Source: Clostridia bacterium (GTDB lineage Bacteria; Bacillota; Clostridia; Oscillospirales; CAG-272). Taken from it: a DNA stretch of 33,386 bases. Shown here piece by piece: positions 14,954 through 23,104 of the stretch. How positions within the stretch are numbered: position 1 is the first letter of the stretch; the number at the start of each line of letters is the position of its first letter. The notes under the pieces are model-generated. The model saw only the letters and a list, made by a program, of their open reading frames with translations. It did not search any database and was not told the origin of the DNA. The translations under genes were made by a program, and so were the position numbers. The stretch lies in NCBI GenBank assembly GCA_017411785.1, contig JAFQPL010000091.1:1-33386 (forward strand). The letters are read 5' to 3'.

Positions 14954-15685
14954 ATGGAAAATATCTACACTATACCCGTAAACGAGGCGTTTGAGGAATC
15001 CGCCGCCGACAAATCCTGCGGTTGCCCCTTCTGCGCTCTCTATAACAAGCTTGAGGACGACCAGCTCGAGCTTATTCTCGGCGCATCTATGATGGAGCCC
15101 GATGTAAGAATAAAAACCAACGAGGAGGGCTTTTGCCGAACTCATTACGATATGATGTTCACGCGCAAAAACCGACTTGGCATGGCGCTTACACTCGAAA
15201 GCCATCTCGCCGAGCTAAAGAAAGACCTTGCGGGAAATGCCTTTACAAAAAGAAGCGACAAGGCAATTAAGCGGATAGATAAGCTTGATAGCACCTGCTT
15301 TGTCTGCCGAAGGATAGAATTCAATTTTGAGCACATGATAGAGACCGCGGTAATTCTCTGGGATACCGACGAGGATTTTCGTCCAAAGCTCCTCTCACAG
15401 CCCTATTTTTGCCTACCCCACTATTCAAGAATGCTCAAATACGCGCAAAAGAAGCTTGATAAAAAAAGCTATGCGGAATTTGAAAAGGATGCCCTATCCA
15501 TTCAAGACGCATATCTCGAAAAGCTTGGGGAGGATGTAAGCTGGTTCTGCAAAAAATTTGATTATCGCTACAAGGATGAGCCCTGGTACGAGTCAAAGGA
15601 TTCGGTTGAGCGCTCGATGAAATTTCTGCGCAGTGATCTCCACCACCCTCCGCAAAAGAAAAAGCCTCAAGGCAGCAATCAATAA
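14954..15685 (+). CDS. Duplicated CxxC/CxxH protein, DUF6062-like
   Basis: 243 residues from ATG 14954, behind GGAGAG. Two matching metal-ligand sets are visible: C24-x2-C27 with C61-x2-H64-Tyr, and C115-x2-C118 with C153-x2-H156-Tyr. The gap inside each set is 34 or 35 residues, so the protein is an internal duplication, probably binding two Zn or Fe ions. The N-terminus (ENIYTIPVNEAFE) resembles proteins I know as DUF6062, of unknown role. It has no signal peptide or membrane segment. It is the first gene of an operon with a tRNA methyltransferase and a VanY-type carboxypeptidase, which does not define its function. Confidence 0.7.
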   Translation: MENIYTIPVNEAFEESAADKSCGCPFCALYNKLEDDQLELILGASMMEPDVRIKTNEEGFCRTHYDMMFTRKNRLGMALTLESHLAELKKDLAGNAFTKRSDKAIKRIDKLDSTCFVCRRIEFNFEHMIETAVILWDTDEDFRPKLLSQPYFCLPHYSRMLKYAQKKLDKKSYAEFEKDALSIQDAYLEKLGEDVSWFCKKFDYRYKDEPWYESKDSVERSMKFLRSDLHHPPQKKKPQGSNQ

Positions 15686-15707
15686 AAATAAAACTAAGGA
15701 AGCACCT

Positions 15708-16262
15708 ATGATAGACCTTTTAGACCTTCAAAAGCATTTTATATTAACTCATCTTAAAGAGGGCGACGTTGCCGTTGACTTTACAATGGGAAACGGCCAC
15801 GACACCGAATTTCTCTCTAAAACAGTCGGAGAATTCGGGCATGTTTTTGCCTTCGATGTTCAGGAGCAGGCTCTTGCCTCAACCTCGGAGCATTTGAAAA
15901 ATGTCGGCTGTCCCGATAACTATACCTTAATTCTTGACTCGCATCACAACGTAAAAAAATACGTAGACGTGCCGATAAAGGCGGGAATGTTCAATCTCGG
16001 ATATCTTCCCGGAAGTGATAAAACCGTAACCACCATGCGTTCCACTACTCTGCCCGCGATAAAAGCGGCTATAGAGCTTATGGATCGTGATGCTATAATT
16101 CTTATTGCCGTATACCCCGGTCACGCCGAGGGCGAGGAGGAAGGAAAATTGATTTGCAGTTATCTCTCCTCGCTATCCAGATACAAGGTCTGCGCAACAC
16201 GGGTAAACATTTTAAACTCGCCGACCTCCCCGTTTTTTATAATCATTGAAAACAAGCCTTAA
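15708..16262 (+). CDS. mnmM: tRNA 5-aminomethyl-2-thiouridine methyltransferase family (MnmM/YtqB)
   Basis: 184 residues from ATG 15708 behind AAGGAA, close to B. subtilis YtqB in length. Rossmann-type SAM methyltransferase: motif I VAVDFTMGNGHDTEFL (about 19-34), then FAFDVQEQAL, and the family-specific FNLGYLPGSDKTVTT. B. subtilis YtqB (MnmM) methylates nm5s2U34 to mnm5s2U34 in tRNA. That function is transferred by homology and not shown here. Its gene is 22 bp after the Cys/His protein and 21 bp before the VanY-type gene. Confidence 0.82.
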   Translation: MIDLLDLQKHFILTHLKEGDVAVDFTMGNGHDTEFLSKTVGEFGHVFAFDVQEQALASTSEHLKNVGCPDNYTLILDSHHNVKKYVDVPIKAGMFNLGYLPGSDKTVTTMRSTTLPAIKAAIELMDRDAIILIAVYPGHAEGEEEGKLICSYLSSLSRYKVCATRVNILNSPTSPFFIIIENKP

Positions 16263-16283
16263 TAGGCAATTCAGAGGGAAAAT

Positions 16284-17756
16284 ATGAAAAAAAAGAAAAA
16301 AGAATTTCAATCCGACTTTGAAAATAAGGAGCTTGACTCGTTAAACGGCGAAAGCACCTCAGGATCTGACGAACAGCCTCAAAGACCTCTCACGAGAGAA
16401 GAAAAAAGAATAATACGCGCTACCAAGCGTAAGGGCATCGACAGAAGCAAGCTTGATCCATACGACCAATCAGATATGGCAGAGGCAAAACGATACGCAA
16501 AAAAGCACAAGCTGAAGGTCCTCTTTGTTACACTTACACTCGTGCTTCTCATTGCAATAATAGCCGCTATAGCCGCAGTTCTCATAATACAGGCGCAAAA
16601 CGCCCCCTCGACAGCCAATTATCAAGTAAGCGTAGGTGAGAACGACCCCTATGAAATAAAATATAAAAAAGCGAATATAGACGGAGAATTTTACTTTGAT
16701 CTACGCTCTATAGCCGATTACGCAGGGCTTATAGTCAGCGGAAGCTCCAACAGAATGAAATTCACTTGTCCCGACGGCACGTACGTCAGATTTGTCAACG
16801 GTGAAACAGTAGCCACGGTAAACGGAGAAGCCGTCAAGGTCGGCGGTGAGGCTCAAATAATAGCCGCTACCGAAAAATCAGACGGGCAATGTCTCGTTCC
16901 CTTCCGTTTTATCGAAAAGCTATTTTCCTTCAAGAAGGACAACCGAAGCGTTGGAATGATCGTGCGGATAAATAGCTCTAACGAGGTTACGATACATAAA
17001 GTTTCTTACGATAACGGCTCTGACGTGCCGATCTCCTTCTCCGCCGATTGCTTTGAATACGCAAGCGACGTTCATCTTTCCAATTATCCTTCATCCGCCA
17101 TAGACAAAAAAACGGCGTCTGCCATTTGCTTGTCAAATCTTACGCTTGTAAATAAATCCAATCCCATGGACGAAAAGGAAATAAACACCGACGGACTCGT
17201 ATCTCTTGCCTCCCTGAGTTGCCCTCTTGCAGATAATCTAAACGGAGATTACAACAACGATTTTTTCAATGAAACCGCCGCGCTTGCACTTATCGCAATG
17301 CTTAATGAAGCAAACAAGCATCTTGAGGATGAAGAAAAAATTCTTGTTTCAAGCGCATATCGCTCCTTTAGCTATCAGGAAGGTCTCCACGAGCGATACA
17401 TAGACAATTATCTTAATGAATATGACGTCTCATATGATGAGGCAAAAGAAGAGATCCTTCTCACCTCGGCACCCGCGGGAAAAAGCGAGCACCACACAGG
17501 GCTTTGCGTTGATCTTGTTGAAGAAAGCAGTCAGCATAAAGAGCTTAACGAAAGCTTTGAGGATACTCCCGCGTTTGAATGGCTGTCAAAAAACGCTTAC
17601 AAATACGGCTTTATTCTCCGCTACCCCAAAGACAAAACCGACGTCACAAAATATAGCTACGAGCCGTGGCACTATCGCTTTGTCGGTCTTTACGCCTCGG
17701 AAATAATATACGAGGACAAAATTACCCTTGAGGAATTCTTGGGAAAAACAAACTGA
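16284..17756 (+). CDS. Membrane-anchored D-Ala-D-Ala carboxypeptidase, VanY family
   Basis: 490 residues, start behind AGAGGG. A charged N-terminal cytoplasmic region of ~73 residues precedes one membrane helix (~75-105), so the rest lies outside. Residues ~115-230 resemble the copper-amine-oxidase N-terminal (stalk) domain, with LRSIADYAGLI and LVPFRFIEKLF. The catalytic VanY/LAS domain is C-terminal: SSAYRSFSYQEGLHERY (~356), SEHHTGLCVDLV (~401, zinc His and Asp) and EPWHYRFVG (~460, catalytic Glu/His region). It should trim terminal D-Ala from peptidoglycan stem peptides or their precursors. No vanX, vanH or ligase is nearby, so a resistance role is not supported; wall remodelling is likelier. 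Confidence 0.88.
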   Translation: MKKKKKEFQSDFENKELDSLNGESTSGSDEQPQRPLTREEKRIIRATKRKGIDRSKLDPYDQSDMAEAKRYAKKHKLKVLFVTLTLVLLIAIIAAIAAVLIIQAQNAPSTANYQVSVGENDPYEIKYKKANIDGEFYFDLRSIADYAGLIVSGSSNRMKFTCPDGTYVRFVNGETVATVNGEAVKVGGEAQIIAATEKSDGQCLVPFRFIEKLFSFKKDNRSVGMIVRINSSNEVTIHKVSYDNGSDVPISFSADCFEYASDVHLSNYPSSAIDKKTASAICLSNLTLVNKSNPMDEKEINTDGLVSLASLSCPLADNLNGDYNNDFFNETAALALIAMLNEANKHLEDEEKILVSSAYRSFSYQEGLHERYIDNYLNEYDVSYDEAKEEILLTSAPAGKSEHHTGLCVDLVEESSQHKELNESFEDTPAFEWLSKNAYKYGFILRYPKDKTDVTKYSYEPWHYRFVGLYASEIIYEDKITLEEFLGKTN

Positions 17757-17757
17757 A

Positions 17758-17797
17758 AAACGAACGCTTTGATCTCTGCCAAAACGTTCGTTTTTAT
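17758..17797. terminator. Bidirectional terminator between VanY-type and SEDS genes
   Basis: AAACGAACG (17758-17766) pairs with CGTTCGTTT (17785-17793), with A and T runs on the two sides. It serves both convergent genes and overlaps the end of the SEDS gene. Confidence 0.8.
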
Positions 17798-18918
17798 TTT
17801 TTATATATCATTCTTCTTTCCTTAGCCGAAACACTGTGCGCAAGACCTATAAGGAGATACATAGCAAGCATAGAAGAACCGCCGTAACTGAGAAACGGAA
17901 GGGTTATTCCAACAACGGGAACGGCTGCTATGCACATCCACAGATTTTCTGCCGTCTGCAATATAATTATAGCGGCGATCCCTCCGCATATAAGTCTGCC
18001 TACGCCATCCTTACACTTTACTGCTATAAAGATAAGACGAAACGCCATAATCACAAGAGTTGCCACAACGATAAAGCCGCCGAGAAATCCAAACTTTTCA
18101 CAAACCGTAGCAAAAATAAAATCTGTATGCGACGCGGGCAGGTCCTCGTACAGCTTTCCGCCAAACAAGCCTTGCCCAAAAAATCCGCCCGCGGCAATCG
18201 TATCTCGGCTCATCAATGCCTGCATTCCGACATTCTCAACGTCAAGCTCGGGATTAAATCCAAAAATTATTCGGTTTTGCTGATCGGTACGCAAAAAATC
18301 CCACAAAAACGGAAACGCTAAAAGCAAAATGCCCCCAACGCCTATAAAATACCAAACCGAAAGCCCTGCGCAATAAAGCATTACAAGGATTATACCAAAA
18401 TAAACAAGGCAAACGCCAAGGTCGCCCGAAAGAAGAATAAGCGACGCGATAGCGCCTGCGTGAAGCAGAACAAAAACAAGCGTTTTGGGCTTGTTAATAG
18501 TTGATTTAACGCTATCAAGATGCTTGGCAAATGTACAAAGAAAGGCAAGCTTTACAAATTCAGATGGCTGGATCGCTATATTTACAAACGGAATATTTAG
18601 CCAGCTTCGGTTTGCCGTTTCCATATTTTCGCCCGTACTTCCAAATATAAGCGTAATCAGAAGTATAAGAACCGAGCCGACGAAGAACACTATTGCTAAA
18701 CGGTCAACTAAAAAGCGATAATTGAGATTCGCCATAAAAAATATCGAGACCGTACCAAGCGCGACCATGGCGCTCTGCATAACGAGCTTACTGCGTCCAA
18801 AGTTATCAACCGCTCCGAATATAGTGAGCAAGCTTATACCCGAAAGAATAAGCGTGCAAAAAAAGAGCGTGGGGTCAACCTGTCGCAGCTTGTCCCATAA
18901 GCCTCTGAAAAATCTCAC
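17794..18918 (-). CDS. rodA: SEDS-family peptidoglycan glycosyltransferase (RodA/FtsW type)
   Basis: 374 residues, about ten membrane helices. Family motifs: NRSWLNIPFVNIAIQPSEFVKLAF, SGDLGVCLVYF, LPASHTDFIFATVCEKFGFLGG and the terminal VVGITLPFLSYGGSS. SEDS proteins polymerise lipid II with a class B PBP. The GITLPFLSYGG ending and 370-residue length favour RodA over FtsW, though SpoVE cannot be excluded. The start is taken as GTG 18918-18916, because a strong AAGGAGG (18933-18927) lies 8 bases upstream of it. The ATG at 18936, six codons earlier, contains that Shine-Dalgarno in its codons 2-4 and has no site of its own. It is downstream of proS in the same direction. Confidence 0.88.
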   Translation of the reverse strand: MRFFRGLWDKLRQVDPTLFFCTLILSGISLLTIFGAVDNFGRSKLVMQSAMVALGTVSIFFMANLNYRFLVDRLAIVFFVGSVLILLITLIFGSTGENMETANRSWLNIPFVNIAIQPSEFVKLAFLCTFAKHLDSVKSTINKPKTLVFVLLHAGAIASLILLSGDLGVCLVYFGIILVMLYCAGLSVWYFIGVGGILLLAFPFLWDFLRTDQQNRIIFGFNPELDVENVGMQALMSRDTIAAGGFFGQGLFGGKLYEDLPASHTDFIFATVCEKFGFLGGFIVVATLVIMAFRLIFIAVKCKDGVGRLICGGIAAIIILQTAENLWMCIAAVPVVGITLPFLSYGGSSMLAMYLLIGLAHSVSAKERRMIYKK

Positions 18919-18959
18919 TCTCACGCCCTCCTTCATACAAATTAACTTTAATACTCAAA

Positions 18960-18985
18960 TGGCAGCTGCAAAAGCGCAACTGCCA
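18960..18985 (-). terminator. Hairpin after proS
   Basis: TGGCAG-c-TGC pairs with GCA-a-CTGCCA, 10 bp with one mismatch. On the minus strand it is followed only by TTTGAG, so it may be a weak or partial terminator, leaving readthrough into the SEDS gene. Confidence 0.5.
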
Positions 18986-18996
18986 TATATTTAAAA

Positions 18997-20436
18997 TCAA
19001 TACTGTCTGCCCCAAACGACCATATGCTTTGCGGGCTTTCCGCAGCATACGCATACATCGCCAAGCTTTTCCTCAACGAAAGGTATGCAACGCGACTTAA
19101 CTCCGCCCGTCTCATCCTTAAGCGCATCCTCACAAGCCGAATCTCCGCACCACATTGCCTTAATAAAGCCCGAACGGTTCTCGGCAATATCCAAGAACTC
19201 CTCCTTAGAAAGAGCAACGCTTGTCTTTTCGGCAAGATTCTTCTTCGCTCTCTCGTAAAGCTCGTTATGAACAGTCTGAAGCGCCTTTTCGATCTCCTCA
19301 ACGATATTGTCAAGAGAAACAAAGGTCTTTTCCCTGCTTACACGGCTGACAAGCACACAGGAATTGTTTTCGATATCGCGAGGTCCTATCTCAAGACGGA
19401 GCGGTACGCCCTTCATCTCATACTGGCTGTACTTCCAACCCGTAGAATTATCACTGTCGTCAAGCTTAACTCTGAACTTCTCGGAAAGAAGCTCGCGAAG
19501 CTCATTTGCCTTTTCAAGAACGCCCTCCTTGTGCTGAGCTACAGGAATTATAGCGATCTGTATCGGAGCTACCTTTGGAGGAAGAATGAGTCCGTTATCG
19601 TCTCCGTGAGTCATGATAATAGCGCCTATCATTCTCGTGGAAACGCCCCACGAGGTCTGATGAGGATAGCATATCTTATTATCTCTGTCGGTATATGTTA
19701 TATCAAACGCTCTGGCAAAGCCGTCGCCGAAATAATGCGAGGTACCGCCCTGAAGCGCAACTCCGTTGTGCATCATAGGCTCAATGGTATAGGTCTCAAG
19801 CGCGCCCGCGAATTTCTCCTTCTCGGTCTTTCTTCCCGTAACCGCGGGAATCGCAAGAGTTTCACGGTAAAAGTCCTCATAGCATTTAAGCATGCGCAAG
19901 GTCTCCTCACGAGCGCCCTGCTCATCCTCGTGCATAGTATGTCCCTCTTGCCACAAAAACTCTGAGGTACGCAGAAACGGACGCGTAGTCTTTTCCCATC
20001 TTACCACATTACACCACTGATTATAAAGCTTTGGCAGATCGCGGTAGGAATGAATTATATTTTTATAATGCTCACAAAAAAGAGTCTCCGAGGTAGGACG
20101 AACGGCAAGACGCTCGGTAAGTCTGTTCTGACCGCCAAAGGTCACCCACGCGCATTCGGGAGCAAAGCCCTCAACATGATCCTTTTCTCTCTGCAAAAGA
20201 CTTTCGGGGATAAACATAGGCATATATACGTTCTCATGTCCGAGTCTCTTAAATCTCGCGTCGAGATCATGCTGGATATTCTCCCATATAGCATAGCCGT
20301 AGGGACGTATTATCATACAGCCCTTAACGCCCGAATAATCAACGAGCTCAGCCTTTTTAACTACGTCGGTATACCATTGAGCAAAATCAACGTCCATCGA
20401 CGTTATCTGCTCAACCATCTTCTTTTCATTTGCCAT
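18997..20436 (-). CDS. proS: Prolyl-tRNA synthetase, archaeal/eukaryotic type (ProS type 3)
   Basis: 479 residues from ATG 20436; a GTG three codons earlier abuts the AGGAAGGG ribosome site and is therefore rejected. Class II motifs are visible: RPTSETLF, the motif 2 arginine region [17 protein letters not shown], and motif 3 [19 protein letters not shown]. There is no INS editing domain, and the C-terminus carries Cys-rich pairs (CGDSAC, CVCCGK) and ends in WGRQY. This short form with a terminal Tyr is the archaeal-type enzyme found in a minority of bacteria. It charges tRNA-Pro in the cytoplasm. Good promoter, no T-box leader (the gap to the divergent gene is 139 bp). Confidence 0.95.
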   Translation of the reverse strand: MANEKKMVEQITSMDVDFAQWYTDVVKKAELVDYSGVKGCMIIRPYGYAIWENIQHDLDARFKRLGHENVYMPMFIPESLLQREKDHVEGFAPECAWVTFGGQNRLTERLAVRPTSETLFCEHYKNIIHSYRDLPKLYNQWCNVVRWEKTTRPFLRTSEFLWQEGHTMHEDEQGAREETLRMLKCYEDFYRETLAIPAVTGRKTEKEKFAGALETYTIEPMMHNGVALQGGTSHYFGDGFARAFDITYTDRDNKICYPHQTSWGVSTRMIGAIIMTHGDDNGLILPPKVAPIQIAIIPVAQHKEGVLEKANELRELLSEKFRVKLDDSDNSTGWKYSQYEMKGVPLRLEIGPRDIENNSCVLVSRVSREKTFVSLDNIVEEIEKALQTVHNELYERAKKNLAEKTSVALSKEEFLDIAENRSGFIKAMWCGDSACEDALKDETGGVKSRCIPFVEEKLGDVCVCCGKPAKHMVVWGRQY

Positions 20437-20453
20437 TTTTAACACCCTTCCTC

Positions 20454-20467
20454 TTGCTTACGCAAGC
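20454..20467 (-). promoter_or_regulatory. Small hairpin just upstream of the proS ribosome site
   Basis: CTTGC-GTAA-GCAAG on the minus strand, 5-bp stem with a GNRA-like loop, immediately 5' to AGGAAGG. Could stabilise the leader or affect ribosome access; far too small for a T-box. Confidence 0.4.
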
Positions 20468-20496
20468 AAAACGTTAATTTAAACACATATACATAT

Positions 20497-20525
20497 ATTA
20501 TAAAGCAAACCTCGAAAAAAGTCAA
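20497..20525 (-). promoter_or_regulatory. Promoter of proS
   Basis: TTGACT (20525-20520), 17-bp spacer, exact TATAAT (20502-20497). Confidence 0.82.
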
Positions 20526-20575
20526 TAAGAAAGCATCTATTATTTTTCAAAAATACAGAGTTAAGGATACTGAAA

Positions 20576-21310
20576 ATGCGCAAAGAAAAAATACTCTCGG
20601 TAAAGATATGCTCGTCAAAAGAAAGCGAAATATTGCACTCACTCGACAAAAGAATAAAAAAAGGCATTCCCACAGTAATTTTCACACCGAATACAAGGAT
20701 GCTCCTGCAAGCTAACGCTTCTCCCGCTTTTTTAAATATACTCAACTCATCAAGCCTTAACATTCCCGACGGAAGCGGAATTCTTATTGCCTCGCGTATG
20801 CTTGGCGGAAATATCAAGCACAGAATCACGGGAATTGATTTTGCCTCATCTTTACTCGCCCTTGCCGAAAAAAGAGGCTACCGCGTCTTTTTACTCGGTG
20901 CCGAGAGAGGAATTGCAAAAAAGGCAAAAAAGAACCTGAAGACACTATTCCCTAAGCTCAAAATTTGCGGAACTCACCACGGATATTTTAAAAAATCAGG
21001 TAAAGAAAATGAGAAGCTCTTAAAAAAAATAAGCTCCTCGCATCCCGATATTCTGTTCGTATGCTTAGGCTCTCCCATTCAAGAAAAATGGATAACAAAA
21101 AACGCAAGGCAGATAAACTCCGTAAAGCTATCAATAGGTCTTGGCGGAAGCCTTGACGTGTGGGCGGGAAAGGTAAGCCGCGCGCCAAAAATTATACAAA
21201 TCGCAGGTCTTGAATGGCTTTACAGAACGATAAAAGAGCCCAAGCGCGCGCGAATATTTTTTGATATACCCGTATTTTTGTTTAAGGTATGGCAAAGCAA
21301 ACACTTCTGA
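20576..21310 (+). CDS. WecG/TagA/CpsF family glycosyltransferase
   Basis: 244 residues, ATG at 20576 behind AAGGAT. The GT26 signature motifs are intact: FTPNTRMLL with Thr37-Pro38-Asn39, NIPDGSGI with Asp65, RITGIDF, VCLGSPIQEKW and GLGGSLDVWAGKVSRAP. Thr37 and Asp65 fall at the same positions as the catalytic pair described for Thermoanaerobacter TagA. The C-terminal GLEWLYRTIKEPKRARIFFDIP is the appendage that docks on the membrane. These enzymes add ManNAc or a related sugar to a lipid-linked GlcNAc in teichoic-acid or capsule assembly. No other polymer genes are adjacent, so the product is undetermined. Divergent from proS. Confidence 0.9.
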   Translation: MRKEKILSVKICSSKESEILHSLDKRIKKGIPTVIFTPNTRMLLQANASPAFLNILNSSSLNIPDGSGILIASRMLGGNIKHRITGIDFASSLLALAEKRGYRVFLLGAERGIAKKAKKNLKTLFPKLKICGTHHGYFKKSGKENEKLLKKISSSHPDILFVCLGSPIQEKWITKNARQINSVKLSIGLGGSLDVWAGKVSRAPKIIQIAGLEWLYRTIKEPKRARIFFDIPVFLFKVWQSKHF

Positions 21311-21330
21311 ATTCCTTAAAAATTGAAAAT

Positions 21331-21370
21331 GAGGGAGAAGAAAGCTCCGCTAAAAGCTTTCTTCTCCCTC
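21331..21370. terminator. Long perfect hairpin between convergent genes
   Basis: 16-bp stem: GAGGGAGAAGAAAGCT (21331-21346) pairs exactly with AGCTTTCTTCTCCCTC (21355-21370). No strong T-run on the plus side; on the minus side it is followed by ATTTTCAATTTTT. Works for the TagA/WecG-type gene and possibly also for the HPr-like gene. Confidence 0.7.
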
Positions 21371-21440
21371 ATAGCTATAATTTAAATATTATTACCTTTT
21401 AAACAGAGAGAGTGTCGGCAAGACCCACGCCGATTTTATT

Positions 21441-21713
21441 TTAGTCCTCGGACTCCTCTACTACGGGGTCTTCGGTTATTATAAATTTCTCAAACTCATG
21501 ATAGTAATCAAAATCACAAATAAGCTTAATATCGCTCCAATTGAGCTTTTTTGCATAAATAACGCCAAGCAAGCTCTTTGCATTTATAGAAAATTTAGTT
21601 CCGCTCTTCAAAAGGATCTTTCCCTTGAGCTTTGTAGCTATAGAAACCATATCCTTTGCGTCCTGCATAGTATCAAGCTCTACGCTGTATACGTATTTTC
21701 CGTTTATACTCAT
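21441..21713 (-). CDS. HPr-like domain protein without the active-site histidine
   Basis: 90 residues. The pattern FSINAKSLLGVIYAKKLNWSDIKLICDFDYYHEFEKFI matches the second half of HPr, including the SIMGV-like segment around the regulatory serine position. The first half should carry GIHARPA; here it reads DTMQDAKDM with no His, so it cannot accept phosphate from PEP via EI. The Ser46-equivalent (AKSLLG) is kept. It is probably a regulatory relative rather than a PTS carrier. Start ATG 21713 has only GGTGAT or a distant AAAGGA as ribosome site. It lies 176 bp downstream of a TVP38-type gene, with no PTS enzyme I nearby. Confidence 0.7.
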   Translation of the reverse strand: MSINGKYVYSVELDTMQDAKDMVSIATKLKGKILLKSGTKFSINAKSLLGVIYAKKLNWSDIKLICDFDYYHEFEKFIITEDPVVEESED

Positions 21714-21889
21714 ATTTAATCACCATTCCTTTCACAGTGTTAAGAGTCATCTTGTACTTAAGGTCTTTTCTCTCTTCGGCTACATTCTACAATCCAATTA
21801 TGTCTAAAATGTTAAGTAAATATAAACTAATTGTAAAAGTGTACAAAAGTCAAGTTTATTTTTTGTGAAAACTACACAAACAAACTTTT

Positions 21890-22651
21890 TTATTGATTTT
21901 TACCGTTTTCCGAACACTCTTTTTTTGATTTTTTAGCGTGTCTTTTCTGTATGTACAGATAAACCAGATATCCTATTCCGCTTGCAACCGCTGTTATGAC
22001 CATAATTATAGCGGCTTGAAAAAGCTTTCCGTCACCGATAGAGGATCCTGCAAAGGTCGATGTGATTATTGACGGAATTCTTGCGAAAAAGGTCAGCAAG
22101 ATATACATAGGTATACTGATCTTGGTAAGACCGACGATATAAGTAATAAAATCCTTAGGTGTTCCGGGTATTACAAAAAGCAAGAATATAAAGGCGTTTC
22201 GTTTTTTACTGTCACTAAGTATCGGCAAAGAGTCTATCTTATCTCTCGGATAAAGCGACTCAACAAGTCTCCTGCCGAATTTTCTGACAAGAAGAATAAC
22301 TATAACGCTTCCAAGAGTTTCGGCGACAAGGCAGAAAAGAGTTCCCCACCAAGGGCCAAAAAGAACTCCTGCGGCTATTTCAACGACCTCTCCAGGTATA
22401 AACGCAAATATTACCTGCACCGCGCAAATTACAGAAAAAATAATAGAACCGCCAACTATATTTTCCTTAGCGAATGCCTCAAGGTCATCAATATATTCAT
22501 ATAAAAGCACCGCGCCCACAACAGTAGCCACAAGAAGAACGGCAGAAATTATTGAAAGAACCGTTGCCGCATATTTTTTTGAATAATGCTTCGTTTCCTC
22601 AAATTGCTTATCCGATAGCATCCGCTTGGCCTTTTCCTTACGCTCGCGCAT
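21890..22651 (-). CDS. TVP38/TMEM64 (DedA-like) membrane protein
   Basis: 253 residues, start behind AGGAGAG. About six hydrophobic segments. The family core motifs are FIPGEVVEIAAGVLFGPWWG, GSVIVILLVRKFGRR and FLLFVIPGTPKDFITYIVGLT, followed by RIPSIITSTFAGSSIGDG. The SNARE-associated/VTT domain has been linked to lipid scrambling and membrane homeostasis in related DedA proteins; the precise role here is unknown. It follows the decarboxylase gamma gene in the same direction but is separated from it by a terminator and has its own -10. Confidence 0.85.
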   Translation of the reverse strand: MRERKEKAKRMLSDKQFEETKHYSKKYAATVLSIISAVLLVATVVGAVLLYEYIDDLEAFAKENIVGGSIIFSVICAVQVIFAFIPGEVVEIAAGVLFGPWWGTLFCLVAETLGSVIVILLVRKFGRRLVESLYPRDKIDSLPILSDSKKRNAFIFLLFVIPGTPKDFITYIVGLTKISIPMYILLTFFARIPSIITSTFAGSSIGDGKLFQAAIIMVITAVASGIGYLVYLYIQKRHAKKSKKECSENGKNQ

Positions 22652-22697
22652 CTTCTCTCTCCTATGTCTGCATTAATTACCGAAAGTATCACGTTAT

Positions 22698-22706
22698 ATT
22701 ATATCA
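22698..22706 (-). promoter_or_regulatory. Extended -10 promoter of the TVP38-type gene
   Basis: TGA-TATAAT on the minus strand, 47 bp before the start codon, just after the terminator; no good -35. Confidence 0.5.
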
Positions 22707-22722
22707 TAAAACGAAAAAAAAT

Positions 22723-22757
22723 AAAGCCCCTTTTGAAAATTTATCAAAAAGGGCTTT
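22723..22757 (-). terminator. Terminator of the decarboxylase beta-gamma operon
   Basis: AAAGCCC-c-TTTTGA pairs with TCAAAA-a-GGGCTTT; on the minus strand it is followed by A then eight T. Confidence 0.85.
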
Positions 22758-22790
22758 GTTTTTTATTAAGTGAATTTACAAGGACTTGTG

Positions 22791-23087
22791 TTATTCGCCT
22801 TTTTTAGACTTTTTTTCTTTTTTACCCGAACGGTTAGTCAAAAAGCTTGTCAAATATATCGCAAGAATTATAACAGCTATAACTATAAATATACAAAGCA
22901 TTCCTATGCCCATAAATTTAAGATTAGGCAAAAATTCCTCGGGATGCCACTTTATAGACATATCGGCAAGAGCCTCGGTGGCTTCCTCGGTCTCAACCGA
23001 GCTCTTCAAGCCTTCAACAACAGCCTCAATACTCTCGGAAGCCGATTCCTCTGCGCTAAGCGCAAATCTGCTAAACAAATTTTTCAT
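22791..23087 (-). CDS. Sodium-pumping decarboxylase gamma subunit (OadG-like)
   Basis: 98 residues, start behind a strong AGGAGG 8 bases upstream and 17 bp after the beta-subunit stop. One membrane helix (about 58-82, starting MGIGMLCIFIVIAVIILAIY) and a short lysine-rich cytoplasmic tail match OadG/MmdC. The first ~55 residues are acidic and longer than usual for the subunit. Gamma subunits hold the complex together and, in Klebsiella, bind a metal. No alpha (carboxyltransferase) or biotin carrier is in this window, so these would be encoded elsewhere. Confidence 0.75.
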   Translation of the reverse strand: MKNLFSRFALSAEESASESIEAVVEGLKSSVETEEATEALADMSIKWHPEEFLPNLKFMGIGMLCIFIVIAVIILAIYLTSFLTNRSGKKEKKSKKGE

Positions 23088-23104
23088 ATCAATTACCTCC
23101 TATC

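Noticed and set aside
16284..17756. Glycopeptide resistance cluster
   Set aside because: Only a VanY-type carboxypeptidase is present; there is no vanH, D-Ala-D-Lac ligase, vanX or two-component system nearby.
20437..20575. T-box or other riboswitch before proS
   Set aside because: The 139-bp space also holds the promoter and the divergent gene's leader; only a 5-bp hairpin is present, with no specifier or antiterminator features.
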